In this document: piece by piece, positions 36,801 to 42,833 of the stretch
Numbering within the stretch: position 1 is the first letter of the stretch
Layout of the letters: every line of letters begins with the position of its first letter
NCBI GenBank assembly: GCA_024195265.1
Contig: JAJLRJ010000007.1
Location: 31,940,448 to 32,004,447 of the forward strand
Source of the DNA: Dendrophyllia cribrosa
Lineage: Eukaryota > Cnidaria > Anthozoa > Scleractinia > Dendrophylliidae
DNA: 64,000 nucleotides
Direction of reading: 5' to 3'
Translations under genes and position numbers: made by a program
Notes under the pieces: model-generated
What the model saw: the letters and a program-made list of their open reading frames with translations, nothing else
Databases searched by the model: none
What the model was told of the DNA's origin: nothing

Positions 36801-37972
36801 GGGTTTACGCTCAACTGAAAATGGCTCTATGAGCAAAAAATTACCTGTAGACAGCAGACAATGTACATGCTAACTGAAGCCATATACTTTCATGTTTCAC
36901 ATGGTATTTATTTACTTCAGATATGAAGTAAGTAAATTTACTTTTTCGTGTCTTATGCGGCTTAAGTGAAAAACAATTCCTTGCGTCCTCAGGGCGCAAG
37001 TCGTCTCATGGTTATTAGCCCAGCAATTTTTTGTGCGTATCTTGATTTGACATATTATTATTGGCTAATGTATCAGAGTCGGAGACTGTTTTAAAACGTC
37101 TTTGGGCTATATCATTTACATATTATAACACGAAGGAAAGTCAATACAAGGTGTTTATATGATTTCAGGTTTAAACTTTGGTCCTGTTGTTGCTGGTGTA
37201 ATTGGTGCTCATAAGCCGCAGTATGATATCTGGGGTGATACAGTGAATGTAGCCAGCCGTATGTACAGCACCGGAAAGGCTAGCCATATTCAGGTCTGAT
37301 CTTCTGTTCTTTCTTGTTCGTGGTTTAACAAGCCATGGCTTGACGTGATATGTAATTAGGAGTAGATGAGGGGGCAGGTTTATGGTTTAATGATCTTTCC
37401 CGTGTGCGAAACTGCTTATGTTTGTTAATTTTGTCCTTCGTTTTCTGTAGTTTGTTATGTCCAAAGAACAAAAGTAATAATTATTTCCCGAGGAAAAGAA
37501 AATCTTCTTTTAGTTACTCAAAGATGGGTCACTTCAGTTGAAAAGTGGCTTCAATTTCTGGAGAGTCTGGGACGAGTGGGAGTGAGTGATGACGTAACAT
37601 ATTAAAGAGTCTGACCCACCCAGTTTGCATTGCGCGCTTCTATTGTTATGATACGGCTCTATTCTATATTTGGGCAAGCATATCACCTCTTGCACGAGTG
37701 AATTTCTCATCTACAATACAGTATGGATTTTCATACGAATTTATTAGAAAAGCTGCTTTCTAATAAATCCTCTACCCATTTCGGAAAGTCGAAACGAAAG
37801 AAAGCATGCCTGAAACTGGTTCTTTTTGTTTTTACAGGTCACTCAAAGTGTGTATAACATATTGTCTATTCGTGGTTACACTTTTGAATGCCGTGGTTTA
37901 GTGGCTGTGAAAGGTAAAGGCAAGATGGTCACTTACTGGATGACTGGGAAAGAAGGAGACCAGTCAAGTTAG
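7769..37972 (+). CDS. ADCY5/6-like: Adenylyl cyclase, transmembrane, type 5/6-like (complete, 23 exons)
   Basis: Converts ATP to cAMP at the plasma membrane downstream of G proteins. The exons listed separately join in one frame: 3,465 nt, 1,154 residues. Start: ATG 7769 (a second ATG at 7775 has A at -3, a better context); frame upstream lacks an ATG. Order: long Ser-rich cytosolic N-terminus (1 to about 165), first six-helix cluster, C1a (about 418-597), C1b, second helix cluster (about 680-895), C2 (about 900-1154). C1a has both metal-binding Asp, D423 (FADIEGF) and D467 (LGDCYYC). C2 has the adenine and transition-state residues expected for the family: K1013, D1088, N1095, R1099, K1135. 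Exon 14 has an N-glycosylation sequon, N788, in an extracellular loop. Length matches mammalian AC6. The FRLNQ/LYQRY block and C2 sequence favour the AC5/6 subclass, usually Gs-stimulated and Gi/Ca-inhibited (family knowledge). Confidence 0.96.
8750..10797 (+). other. ADCY intron 1
   Basis: No gene. Notable contents: a (CAA)n run near 9825..9865, and at 10111..10206 a short frame starting [16 protein letters not shown], followed after a one-base shift by an acidic stretch. That opening resembles the N-termini of some hAT-like transposases, but too little survives to assign. Confidence 0.5.
10798..10947 (+). CDS. ADCY5/6-like exon 2
   Basis: Residues 328-377: last helix of the first membrane cluster and the linker into C1 ([15 protein letters not shown]). 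Acceptor gcacag, donor gtacag, phase 0. Confidence 0.93.
11221..11380. mobile_element. Hairpin MITE family B, copy 1
   Basis: A near-perfect foldback about 160 bp long. Arms read TGTTGCGGTTCAAATTTTTC and the inverse; the loop holds a second inverted pair around TTTCCTTTGTCTCAGATT. A second copy is at 28050..28209. Confidence 0.8.
11392..11812. repeat. Dispersed repeat R2, copy 1
   Basis: About 420 bp collinear with 28724..29125 (shared blocks include AACTGGCATATAAGCCACA, CTGCGGGAACATCTGCAATA and AGAGCTGCCAGAG). The second copy lies inside a TIR element, this one does not, so R2 may be a separate insertion. Non-coding. Confidence 0.7.
11959..12985 (+). pseudogene. Degraded zinc-knuckle / coiled-coil ORF of a mobile element
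   Basis: Broken ORF in cyclase intron 2. An open part at 11965..12258 has an acidic helical sequence ([16 protein letters not shown]). From 12385 a coiled-coil frame runs through one stop (12445) into a zinc-knuckle-like [14 protein letters not shown] at about 12550..12591. A shifted frame then continues with [18 protein letters not shown] and a Lys/Glu coiled coil to about 12790. At least two stops and one frameshift. I recall similar Cys-rich proteins as repeated 'uncharacterized' entries in cnidarians. I cannot name the element family. Confidence 0.55.
12986..13560 (+). other. ADCY intron 2, distal part
   Basis: No gene or recognised repeat beyond a short A run near 13110. Confidence 0.5.
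13561..13682 (+). CDS. ADCY5/6-like exon 3
   Basis: Starts [17 protein letters not shown], the conserved helix leading into C1a, and ends [12 protein letters not shown] plus two bases of Ser418. Donor gtttgt, phase 2. Confidence 0.94.
14105..14216 (+). CDS. ADCY5/6-like exon 4 (first metal Asp)
   Basis: Residues 418-455. Carries [12 protein letters not shown] with metal ligand D423, then the [18 protein letters not shown] helix. Donor gtatgt, phase 0. Confidence 0.95.
14553..15091. mobile_element. TTAA-flanked MITE (Kolobok/piggyBac-like target)
   Basis: Flanked by TTAA at 14549..14552 and 15092..15095. Termini are AGGGACACTGTTATG and, inverted, AGGGAACCTCCATTGTTAT. Most of the interior is a long imperfect palindrome around CCCACGCACTGCCATTTTGA and its inverse. 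No coding frame. TTAA sites and AGGG ends fit Kolobok-type MITEs (inference). Confidence 0.7.
15126..15253 (+). CDS. ADCY5/6-like exon 5 (second metal Asp)
   Basis: Starts [19 protein letters not shown] with metal ligand D467 and continues [15 protein letters not shown]. Donor gtatgt, phase 2. Confidence 0.95.
15656..16036. mobile_element. Putative MITE, TIR TACCTGCCAA
   Basis: Inverted TATACCTGCCAA at 15654..15665 and 16027..16038, with a looser inner match around CACGCCT. The 155-codon frame at 15802..16269 starts inside it and runs out of it, with no similarity I recognise, so I treat it as spurious. Confidence 0.5.
16793..16951 (+). CDS. ADCY5/6-like exon 6
   Basis: Contains [19 protein letters not shown] and [19 protein letters not shown], the C1a core around the GVHxGxVxxGV strand-turn. 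Junction phases 2 and 2. Donor gtaagt. Confidence 0.95.
17236..17392. mobile_element. Divergent copy of MITE family C
   Basis: The right half (about 17318..17392, AAGGCAACTCAGAAATGGC) matches the family C ends seen at 31555..31723 and 45770..45939; the left half is eroded. Confidence 0.45.
17497..17635 (+). CDS. ADCY5/6-like exon 7
   Basis: Ends C1a: [21 protein letters not shown]...[10 protein letters not shown], residues 551-597. Donor gttagt, phase 0. Confidence 0.94.
17757..18031 (-). mobile_element. tRNA-derived SINE (family 1), copy a
   Basis: Minus strand reads a tRNA-like head: box A TAGCTCAATGGTAGAGC, box B GGGTTCAAATCCC, then a short body ending CGAGTTTGATGC. The cloverleaf is degenerate, so it is a SINE head, not a tRNA gene. 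Its 3' body repeats directly in copy b. Confidence 0.65.
18033..18165 (-). mobile_element. tRNA-derived SINE (family 1), copy b
   Basis: Second minus-strand head with box A TAGCTCAGTGGTAGAGC and box B GGGTTCAAATCCC. It faces copy c and forms a large inverted pair with it. Confidence 0.65.
18188..18292 (+). mobile_element. tRNA-derived SINE (family 1), copy c
   Basis: Plus-strand copy (TCCCAGTAGCTCAGTGATAG; box B GGGTTCAAATCCC) inverted against copy b with a spacer of about 20 bp. Confidence 0.65.
18711..20099. mobile_element. 1.39-kb TIR element with a tRNA-like segment
   Basis: Inverted repeats of about 73 bp (left 18711..18783, right about 20027..20099; core GGGCCGAGAGCATGTCCAGC) flanked by TA. 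GC content rises in 18950..19560. Open frames on both strands there (19201..19503 plus, 19179..19499 minus) match nothing I know and mirror each other, so I do not call them genes. At 19691..19745 a tRNA-like stretch has box A TGGTCTAGTGG and box B GGGTTCGAATC. Probably non-autonomous. Confidence 0.8.
20510..20612 (+). mobile_element. SINE family 2, 5'-truncated copy
   Basis: Matches the body of the minus-strand SINE at 59148..59325: GTGGGTTGAGTTTGTTGTTG, GCTCCGAG, TTTTTCTCC and a CTCAAGGAAAACCAAC end. The tRNA-like head is missing. Confidence 0.6.
21632..21693 (+). CDS. ADCY5/6-like exon 8 (C1b)
   Basis: [20 protein letters not shown], hydrophilic C1b sequence, phase 2 at its end. Two possible 3-nt AAG micro-exons upstream (20244..20246 and 20865..20867) are not included. 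Confidence 0.85.
22393..22485 (+). CDS. ADCY5/6-like exon 9 (C1b)
   Basis: [21 protein letters not shown]...ARSID, acidic C1b segment. The EFLG...ARSID block is a usual AC5/6 C1b element. Phase 2. Confidence 0.88.
22587..22858. mobile_element. MITE, TIR CAGAAACCCATAAGTGGGTT
   Basis: 272 bp with TA at each side. The right terminus inverted reads CAGAAACCCACAAATGGGTT. A (TA)n run follows directly at 22859..22880. Confidence 0.8.
22988..24758. repeat. Composite region with satellite-like tandem repeats
   Basis: Three units of about 245 bp start with the AATGTCAACCAGAAAAGTC block at 23258, 23503 and 23744. Two further units of about 220 bp share TTTCTATAAGGACAAAGTTC at 23902 and 24122. The region is bracketed by inverted TGAGCTATTTTGAAAA at 22988 and near 24758. 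It may be one non-autonomous element with internal repeats, in cyclase intron 9. Confidence 0.6.
24810..25182. mobile_element. MITE, TIR CAGTCTTTTGATTAAACG
   Basis: Ends read CAGTCTTTTGATTAAACGTT and, inverted, CAGTCCTTTGATTAAACGTT, flanked by TA. The inner arms also pair (TACACGACCAGACC against GGTCTGGTCGCGTA). A (GTT)n run sits in the left arm. CAGT ends with TA sites fit pogo/Tigger-type MITEs. Confidence 0.75.
25183..26234 (+). other. ADCY intron 9, distal part
   Basis: No gene. An inverted pair around AAACACTCAAATGAGTGTTT near 25960..25980 and TGTTTGGAAACCCTGATGAA near 26050 suggests another eroded foldback repeat. Confidence 0.4.
26235..26298 (+). CDS. ADCY5/6-like exon 10
   Basis: [21 protein letters not shown], the conserved C1b end just before the second membrane cluster. 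Phase 0. Confidence 0.92.
26784..26881 (+). CDS. ADCY5/6-like exon 11
   Basis: [20 protein letters not shown]...: start of the second membrane cluster. Phase 2, donor gtatgt. Confidence 0.93.
28050..28209. mobile_element. Hairpin MITE family B, copy 2
   Basis: Same foldback as 11221..11380, more intact: TGTTGTGGTTTAAATTTTTC against its inverse, with an inner TTTGTCTCAGA pair. Confidence 0.85.
28485..28569 (+). CDS. ADCY5/6-like exon 12
   Basis: [21 protein letters not shown]...EKCR, one hydrophobic helix. Phase 0, donor gtaagt. Confidence 0.92.
28604..29488. mobile_element. 885-bp TIR element, CAGGGCAAAAAA ends, contains R2
   Basis: Perfect 12-bp terminal CAGGGCAAAAAA, then related CCACTTGTC blocks. 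Candidate 5-bp target duplication CTTGA at 28599..28603 and 29489..29493. Repeat R2 copy 2 occupies 28724..29125. CAGGG ends recall hAT elements, but hAT makes 8-bp duplications, so the superfamily is open. No transposase frame. Confidence 0.65.
29601..29717 (+). CDS. ADCY5/6-like exon 13
   Basis: [21 protein letters not shown] then a hydrophobic helix. Phase 0. Confidence 0.93.
30087..30194 (+). CDS. ADCY5/6-like exon 14
   Basis: Extracellular loop [20 protein letters not shown]... with glycosylation sequon N788. Phase 0. Confidence 0.9.
30195..31302 (+). other. ADCY intron 14
   Basis: No gene or clear repeat seen. Confidence 0.5.
31303..31472 (+). CDS. ADCY5/6-like exon 15
   Basis: [20 protein letters not shown]...IHKFSML...: two helices of the second cluster. 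The start uses acceptor ctgcag at 31301..31302 although the frame is open further left. Phase 2. Confidence 0.93.
31555..31723. mobile_element. MITE family C, copy 1
   Basis: 169-bp foldback, TA on both sides. Arms of about 70 bp run GGCCATTTCCGAGTTACGTT... to CACAACCTTTCATATGAA. Sits 83 bp after exon 15. Confidence 0.85.
32383..32482 (+). CDS. ADCY5/6-like exon 16
   Basis: [20 protein letters not shown]...: last helix before C2. Phase 0, donor gtaagg. Confidence 0.92.
32584..32610. repeat. Poly-C tract
   Basis: About 26 consecutive C within intron 16. Similar homopolymers occur at 34407 (G) and 43632 (C). Confidence 0.9.
33440..33481 (+). CDS. ADCY5/6-like exon 17
   Basis: [14 protein letters not shown]: 14 codons, the invariant RLDFLWK signature opening C2. 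Phase 0. Confidence 0.94.
33903..34022 (+). CDS. ADCY5/6-like exon 18
   Basis: [20 protein letters not shown] then [12 protein letters not shown], the C2 entry helix. Phase 0. Confidence 0.95.
34114..34260 (+). CDS. ADCY5/6-like exon 19
   Basis: [20 protein letters not shown] and the [11 protein letters not shown] helix. C2 lacks the metal Asp at the FSSICNF site, as normal for C2. Phase 0. Confidence 0.95.
34359..34926. mobile_element. G-rich TIR element in ADCY intron 19
   Basis: Ends share AAGAGGGGGCC(A/G)GTGTT in inverted order, with repeated GGGGGTACRTTTTT motifs inward. The middle has short frames on both strands without recognisable product. Confidence 0.5.
35225..35317 (+). CDS. ADCY5/6-like exon 20
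   Basis: [26 protein letters not shown]1013 is the adenine-contacting Lys. Phase 0. Confidence 0.95.
35436..35580. repeat. ATGCTACATGTAGC minisatellite
   Basis: Five or so irregular units of GCAGTTAGCATGCTACATGT type, 25 to 47 bp apart; the core CTACATGTAG is palindromic. Confidence 0.75.
36008..36122 (+). CDS. ADCY5/6-like exon 21
   Basis: [20 protein letters not shown]...FKMKV, C2 helices. Phase 1. Confidence 0.94.
36225..36479. mobile_element. MITE, TIR TGGGCCGCGTTACGCG
   Basis: Ends TGGGCCGCGTTACGCGAAAA and, inverted, TGGATTGCGTCACGCGAAAA, flanked by TA. GC-rich ends contrast with the AT-rich interior. Confidence 0.75.
36545..36815. mobile_element. MITE family A, copy with internal expansion
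   Basis: Inverse orientation of 6073..6354 (shared CAGAAGTAAAACCAAAACCA and CATTGGATTGTCTG blocks). A TATTGC/TATGC run at 36570..36632 replaces a single TGCATTGCTACGC of the full copy. Confidence 0.7.
37169..37293 (+). CDS. ADCY5/6-like exon 22
   Basis: [20 protein letters not shown] then [12 protein letters not shown]1088, N1095 and R1099 of the C2 active site. Phase 0. Confidence 0.96.
37838..37972 (+). CDS. ADCY5/6-like exon 23 (last)
   Basis: [20 protein letters not shown]...[11 protein letters not shown] with K1135; stop TAG 37970..37972. A short SS tail follows, as in AC5/6. Confidence 0.96.
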   Translation, partial: VTQSVYNILSIRGYTFECRGLVAVKGKGKMVTYWMTGKEGDQSS

Positions 37973-40498
37973 TGCGGCTACCAGCTGGCGGCTTTTTTTC
38001 TCACCAGTGGTTTTGATGTAAAATAATATTTATTATAAAACGCACTGGTTTTCCTTTTGCTAGAGTATTTTTTTTTGTATCATGCTTCTCCGAGCTGCGA
38101 GCTGTCATGTAAGCGAGCGCAGGGATAAAACAAAAATTCGGTCACGGTCCTTGACAATTCATCATGCCCGCCAAAAAATTGAATCACATGGTATTCATTT
38201 CAAATTTGTATGTGGCGCAAATGATTTTGATTGACAGGAGAGAGAAAATGTCGGTCCAAAAATAAGGTCTGGAACACAAATTGAGTTGTCACCCTCAATT
38301 TGTTTTGACAAGTCAATTATTGTGATTCTCAGAACGACGACTTGTCATGGGATGGAAAAGTATAATTGTTTGGCTTGTTTTAGTAATTGACAGTGTAGTT
38401 AGCTCTAATAGTCATTTTTATCCTCTTTAATATACGTTTAATGTAAATAACTATCATATGTATAAAAAATTAGAACGGGTGGGCGGAAGGTCTGTATGAC
38501 AAATAGCATGTAAAATGCATATTCTTGGTTTTCACTTGCGTCATATCAAAATTTAGAAGCATTAAACAATAGATTTCGAATCCAAAATGTTTATGGAAGT
38601 GTAGAGAGTTTAAAACTACACATCTTGGCTAAATGTTGTAGCGCAAAAGCATTTCGTTCAAGAGTTACAGGCGAACGAGTATTAGACATTTTTAGTAAGA
38701 AATGTATGGACCAACATGGCGGCCAAAAATCTCATCGCAAAGTATTGTATTCACTATAAGTGCCATTTAATTGGCTTATAAACATCTATAATACAAAAAT
38801 AACTTTCAACTGGTTCAATTTTGTTTATTTTCACGGCTTATCTGAAATAGCGTGACGAATTGCGTGACACATTTAAAACCTTTATAAATCGGAAGCAAAA
38901 CATCGTTAAAACCTGAAACGTTTTGTGAAAGATTATAACACTGGTATCCACATACCATGTTAGAAACAGCTTTGAGGGACGTATGCTTTAGATTTTTGAA
39001 TTTTTATGACGTCATGTGAAAACCAAGAATAGGGTACGGCGGTGAATGCACCAACCACCCCCCTCCCTCCGACAATCAATACATAAGTCTTATGATGTAC
39101 CACATTCGCTTATTTATGTAATTTTATCCAAATTTTTAATGCTAACTTAGGGTTTAGTAGTACTAATTAAGTAAAGTTGCAAACTGCAATGTGTAAAGAG
39201 ACGATTTTATGTACGAAAGGACGCCGGCTTGGTTTTATAATAGGCTGGAAGTCTGTGGAAGGTTATACGGAGTTAAAAAAATAAGTTTAAGAATCATAAA
39301 ATAGAATAATTAGATCCGATTTTTATTAGCTCAGTATTTTCTTCTTTTAGTCTACATTAATTTTAATGATTTAGAACGTACATTCTTTGACTAATGTTTG
39401 TTGCTGCAGCGTTATTTACAGTTTAAATACCTTAGTTCGGTACCTAATTTATTTTTGACAGATTTTACTAAGTATAAAGAATGCAGTTATTCAACACATC
39501 TTTCCAATAACAGGATGATTACAGATTTGTGTCGCATCTTTAAGCGATTCCAAAAAAAATGAAAGTTTTAATATATCGAATTAGTCTGTGATTCTAAAAA
39601 CATTTTACCTTAGTAAAGGTGAACCAAGGAAGCTCATCTTTTATTATATTTATATGTGGGTTTTGAACTTGTTCCAACCTAAATTACTGCTATATTGTAA
39701 AAAGAAAATTCCAACATGTTCACTTGTGCATTGTATGTATATTAATGTAGTTTTTCTGGTAGACAAAGTTTAACTAGCGGTATTACAAGGACGTAATTTG
39801 GAGACTTCACGATGATAAGGTTTGATCGATTACAGGGTCATTTCTTGAAGAGTGATAAATTTTTAGGGTGTCTCTTGGTGTTGCGGAAGCCATTGTTAGT
39901 TAGATTTTGTGTTGTGGTGTGGGTATTGTTCAGTGTCTTTTGTTTTACGTCATTTGGTGATCACACCATCCGCAAAACCAAGAAACTACCAATTTTTAGC
40001 TCTTTTCAATTACAGCCGGTAGAGCGTCTCGTAACTTGCCGTGTTGGCCTGTTTCAGTGTAGTATAAGACAATCTACCTTGTGGTTGAAGGGAGATATGG
40101 TTTGTATAGGGCTATGTGCAAGTTTGGACAAAGAATTTTATCATTTGCAAGTTTGACTGGCTTCATATGATTATTCTGAATACTGGCAAACTTCGAAATG
40201 AATGCGACAATGGACATAGAATTATCAGATGCTCTTATGCCCACATATCATCGTCTTTTTATTTCTACTAAACATTATTAATAACTTAAGGTGGAAGTAG
40301 TTTATTTGGCCTACACCTGTGAAGCGGGGGTACCGTATTTTTTTAAACAGAAGTATGTAACAAATATTTAACATGGTTAATGACAAGGAAGACAAGGTTG
40401 CTTACCATATTCTCGGATGGGAAAACAAGTTTCACAGACTGTGCGCCACGGGAGGGGATGATTTATCTTTTAGTTTCTCCTGGTAGAAGAGTGGGCAC
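37973..40498. other. 3' flank of the cyclase
   Basis: Probable 3' UTR, then intergenic DNA. A 114-codon frame at 39812..40156 has one hydrophobic stretch but no similarity I recognise, and its codon use is unremarkable; I do not call it a gene. Confidence 0.45.
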
Positions 40499-40709
40499 AC
40501 AAAGTGTTTTATGGGCAATTCGAAAATAAAGAATTCTCTATTTTCGAATTGCCCATAATACACTTTGTTTGCCCCCCAAATTTTGCATAAACTATTGTTT
40601 TGAAATGCTCTTGGGAATATGCAGTCCTCCCAAGAGCATTTACAAACAATAGTTTATGCAAAATTTGGGGAGCAAATAAAGTGTATTATGGGCAATTCGA
40701 AAATAGAGA
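40499..40709. mobile_element. Foldback element with a third arm
   Basis: A long palindrome (40535..40709) around CCCAAGAGCATTT, arms ending TCTCTATTTTCGAATTGCCC. A third copy of the arm end at 40499..40528 forms another hairpin with the left arm. Confidence 0.8.
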
Positions 40710-40930
40710 ATAGTATTTTTCGGAGTGGCCAATAGACATTATAATTCAACACATTGATACACTGCCCAAATATGGTCAAAAAGTTATCGATCAGTATACG
40801 CTGTCTACATGACGTATATCCATTGATTGACGTAAATTTCGCATTTTGACAAGAGCATGCAAAAATGACGGACCGGCCTCGATATTTTTTCTTCAAACTG
40901 TGCTTTGTTATCAATGTGTTGAATTATAAA

Positions 40931-41002
40931 ACTATTATAGCGCTCACGGCCTCGTCGGCTAAGAATTAGGCGATATCACGCGCGCTTTCGCGCTATAATA
41001 GT
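40931..41002. mobile_element. 72-bp palindromic MITE
   Basis: Ends ACTATTATAGCGC and exact inverse, separated by a GC-rich centre. Confidence 0.7.
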
Positions 41003-41004
41003 TA

Positions 41005-41153
41005 AATATTCGTATTCACGGTATTGAACTGGAACTAGCGTGCAGTCGAGGCTCTTGCAGGGGAATCTTTGCACATGCAAATATTTTTAATGATATTCCG
41101 CATTAGCCTCGACTGTAAGCTAGTTCCAGTTCAATACCGAGAATACGAATATT
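41005..41153. mobile_element. 149-bp MITE, 35-bp arms
   Basis: Arms start AATATTCGTATTC and end GGAACTAGC; 34 of 35 positions pair. Abuts the preceding element by two bases. Confidence 0.8.
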
Positions 41154-42646
41154 GTCTATTTAGGAGTTTGAGAAGTTAATGGTAAGCGCACCTGATTTCC
41201 TATGTAACGTTTTAGCTTCTGATTGTGTTAATAGATTAATTAAAGGAAATAACCAATCCTATTATGATGATAATGATAATGTAAATGTAGAAATTTAATG
41301 ACTATTAATATATTGACAAATGAATCCTGCTTTGTAAATATATATATATTGTGTGAAATAAATAAGCATTTTTCATTTAACATTGTAATTAATAAGAGGG
41401 ATTGTTGAACCAGAATGACAAAACCATATACTGAATGTGATTGGTGCTCGAGTATGTTAATTTGATCTTGCAGTATTACTTGAAGCTCATGTGACATGTT
41501 TAAATAAAGGATTAACCTCAATTTGTGGACCGGTGTTATCATTTTAGCAATTTCTTTTCTTTAAAACATTGTTCATATCAATCTCGTGCAACTTTCTGTA
41601 ACGACATATTGTCGGGGAAGAAGCGCTGTTTTACTTTATCAATACCCGGTAGCAGTTAAAGTAGCATAGTCTCACAGGAGACTAAACCAAGCACGGAGCA
41701 AACTAACATGCTGCTGATACAATGGAATCGGAAAACTAGAAAATTCCTTGTCAGGTGCCTCGTGGAAGCGTTTTGTTCTTATCCATCAGTGGCGAGTTTT
41801 GTTTTTGCAACCATGATTAGCGAAGTCGCGTTTTTTCTAAAAGGATTGAACGGGACACTGCTCGCAGGAAAGTAGATCGCTTTTGTTGACTCACTCACTT
41901 GTAACAAAGTGAGTTTTTGGTCATGAAGAAGAGCAATATGCATTTCGTTGGGGTGTGAATGAGTACATGTCACTTGTGCATGTATGTACTTGTGCATGTT
42001 AACGAAATGAAATGTTATAAAAAAGTATAAAATAATGTTATCAGTTTTCGTACCTTTTACCCGAGGTCCAGTACCACTGCACTTATGAGGGGGAATACGT
42101 TTCCAAACTTTTTTGGCCACATCTAAAGGGTGGTGTTTAGTGTCTTTTCGTAGCTGGCGTGGTAAAATTTTCTTAACGTTTGAAATATAATGTGAAATGT
42201 AATTTAAAAGGATCAGGAGAACAGACAGAATTGTGATTAGGATACATTCATCAGATGACTGACTGACTTATTCTAAAAAGACATCCGCATTAAATGTCTC
42301 GTGTTGGTGGAGTCAGTCAAGACCAATGGTGACTTCCTCGCACGTGTTTTTACCGCTGGATGCCCGCTACATGTATTTACTTCGACTTGATTGGTTCATT
42401 AGATTGTCTTTGTGTTTGGCCAGAGTGATTACTTTGGTTTTGGTTTTATGATATCCAATTGAAAGCCACTCACACATCAAACACATGATTGACATACCTC
42501 GCGATACAAGGGCTTTTATAGTGAAGTACACAATGTTACATACTCTACAGGCGTGAGCATGACGGTGGCACAATTTATAATTAGTTGTAGAAATAAAAAT
42601 GCTCCTCATGGCCTTTCATTTCGTGTGTTAGCAAGAGAACATGAGT
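41154..42646. other. Intergenic tail between converging genes
   Basis: No gene recognised. The 41779..42120 minus frame is of unknown nature. One end of MITE family A lies at 42384..42470. Confidence 0.45.
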
Positions 42647-42833
42647 CTACAATTTGATGAGGTCGGAAGCGCCAATAATACCATCCACAAGATTCAGCCT
42701 TCCTTCCAAATCAGCACTGTCTTTACCGGTCTTTGAACTCTTTGTTTTTCCAACAAAATGTTTGATAAAAATTCGCAGGCTTTGACGAAGGGAAGCCAGC
42801 TCTTGCACAGCAGAAATTCTTTCAAAAACATTT
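42647..42833 (-). CDS. NOM1-like last exon
   Basis: NVFERISAVQELASLRQSLR...GASDLIKL then stop. Acceptor cacag. Confidence 0.9.

Noticed and set aside
39812..40156. 114-codon frame after the cyclase
   Set aside because: No homologue recognised, one hydrophobic stretch only; likely chance.
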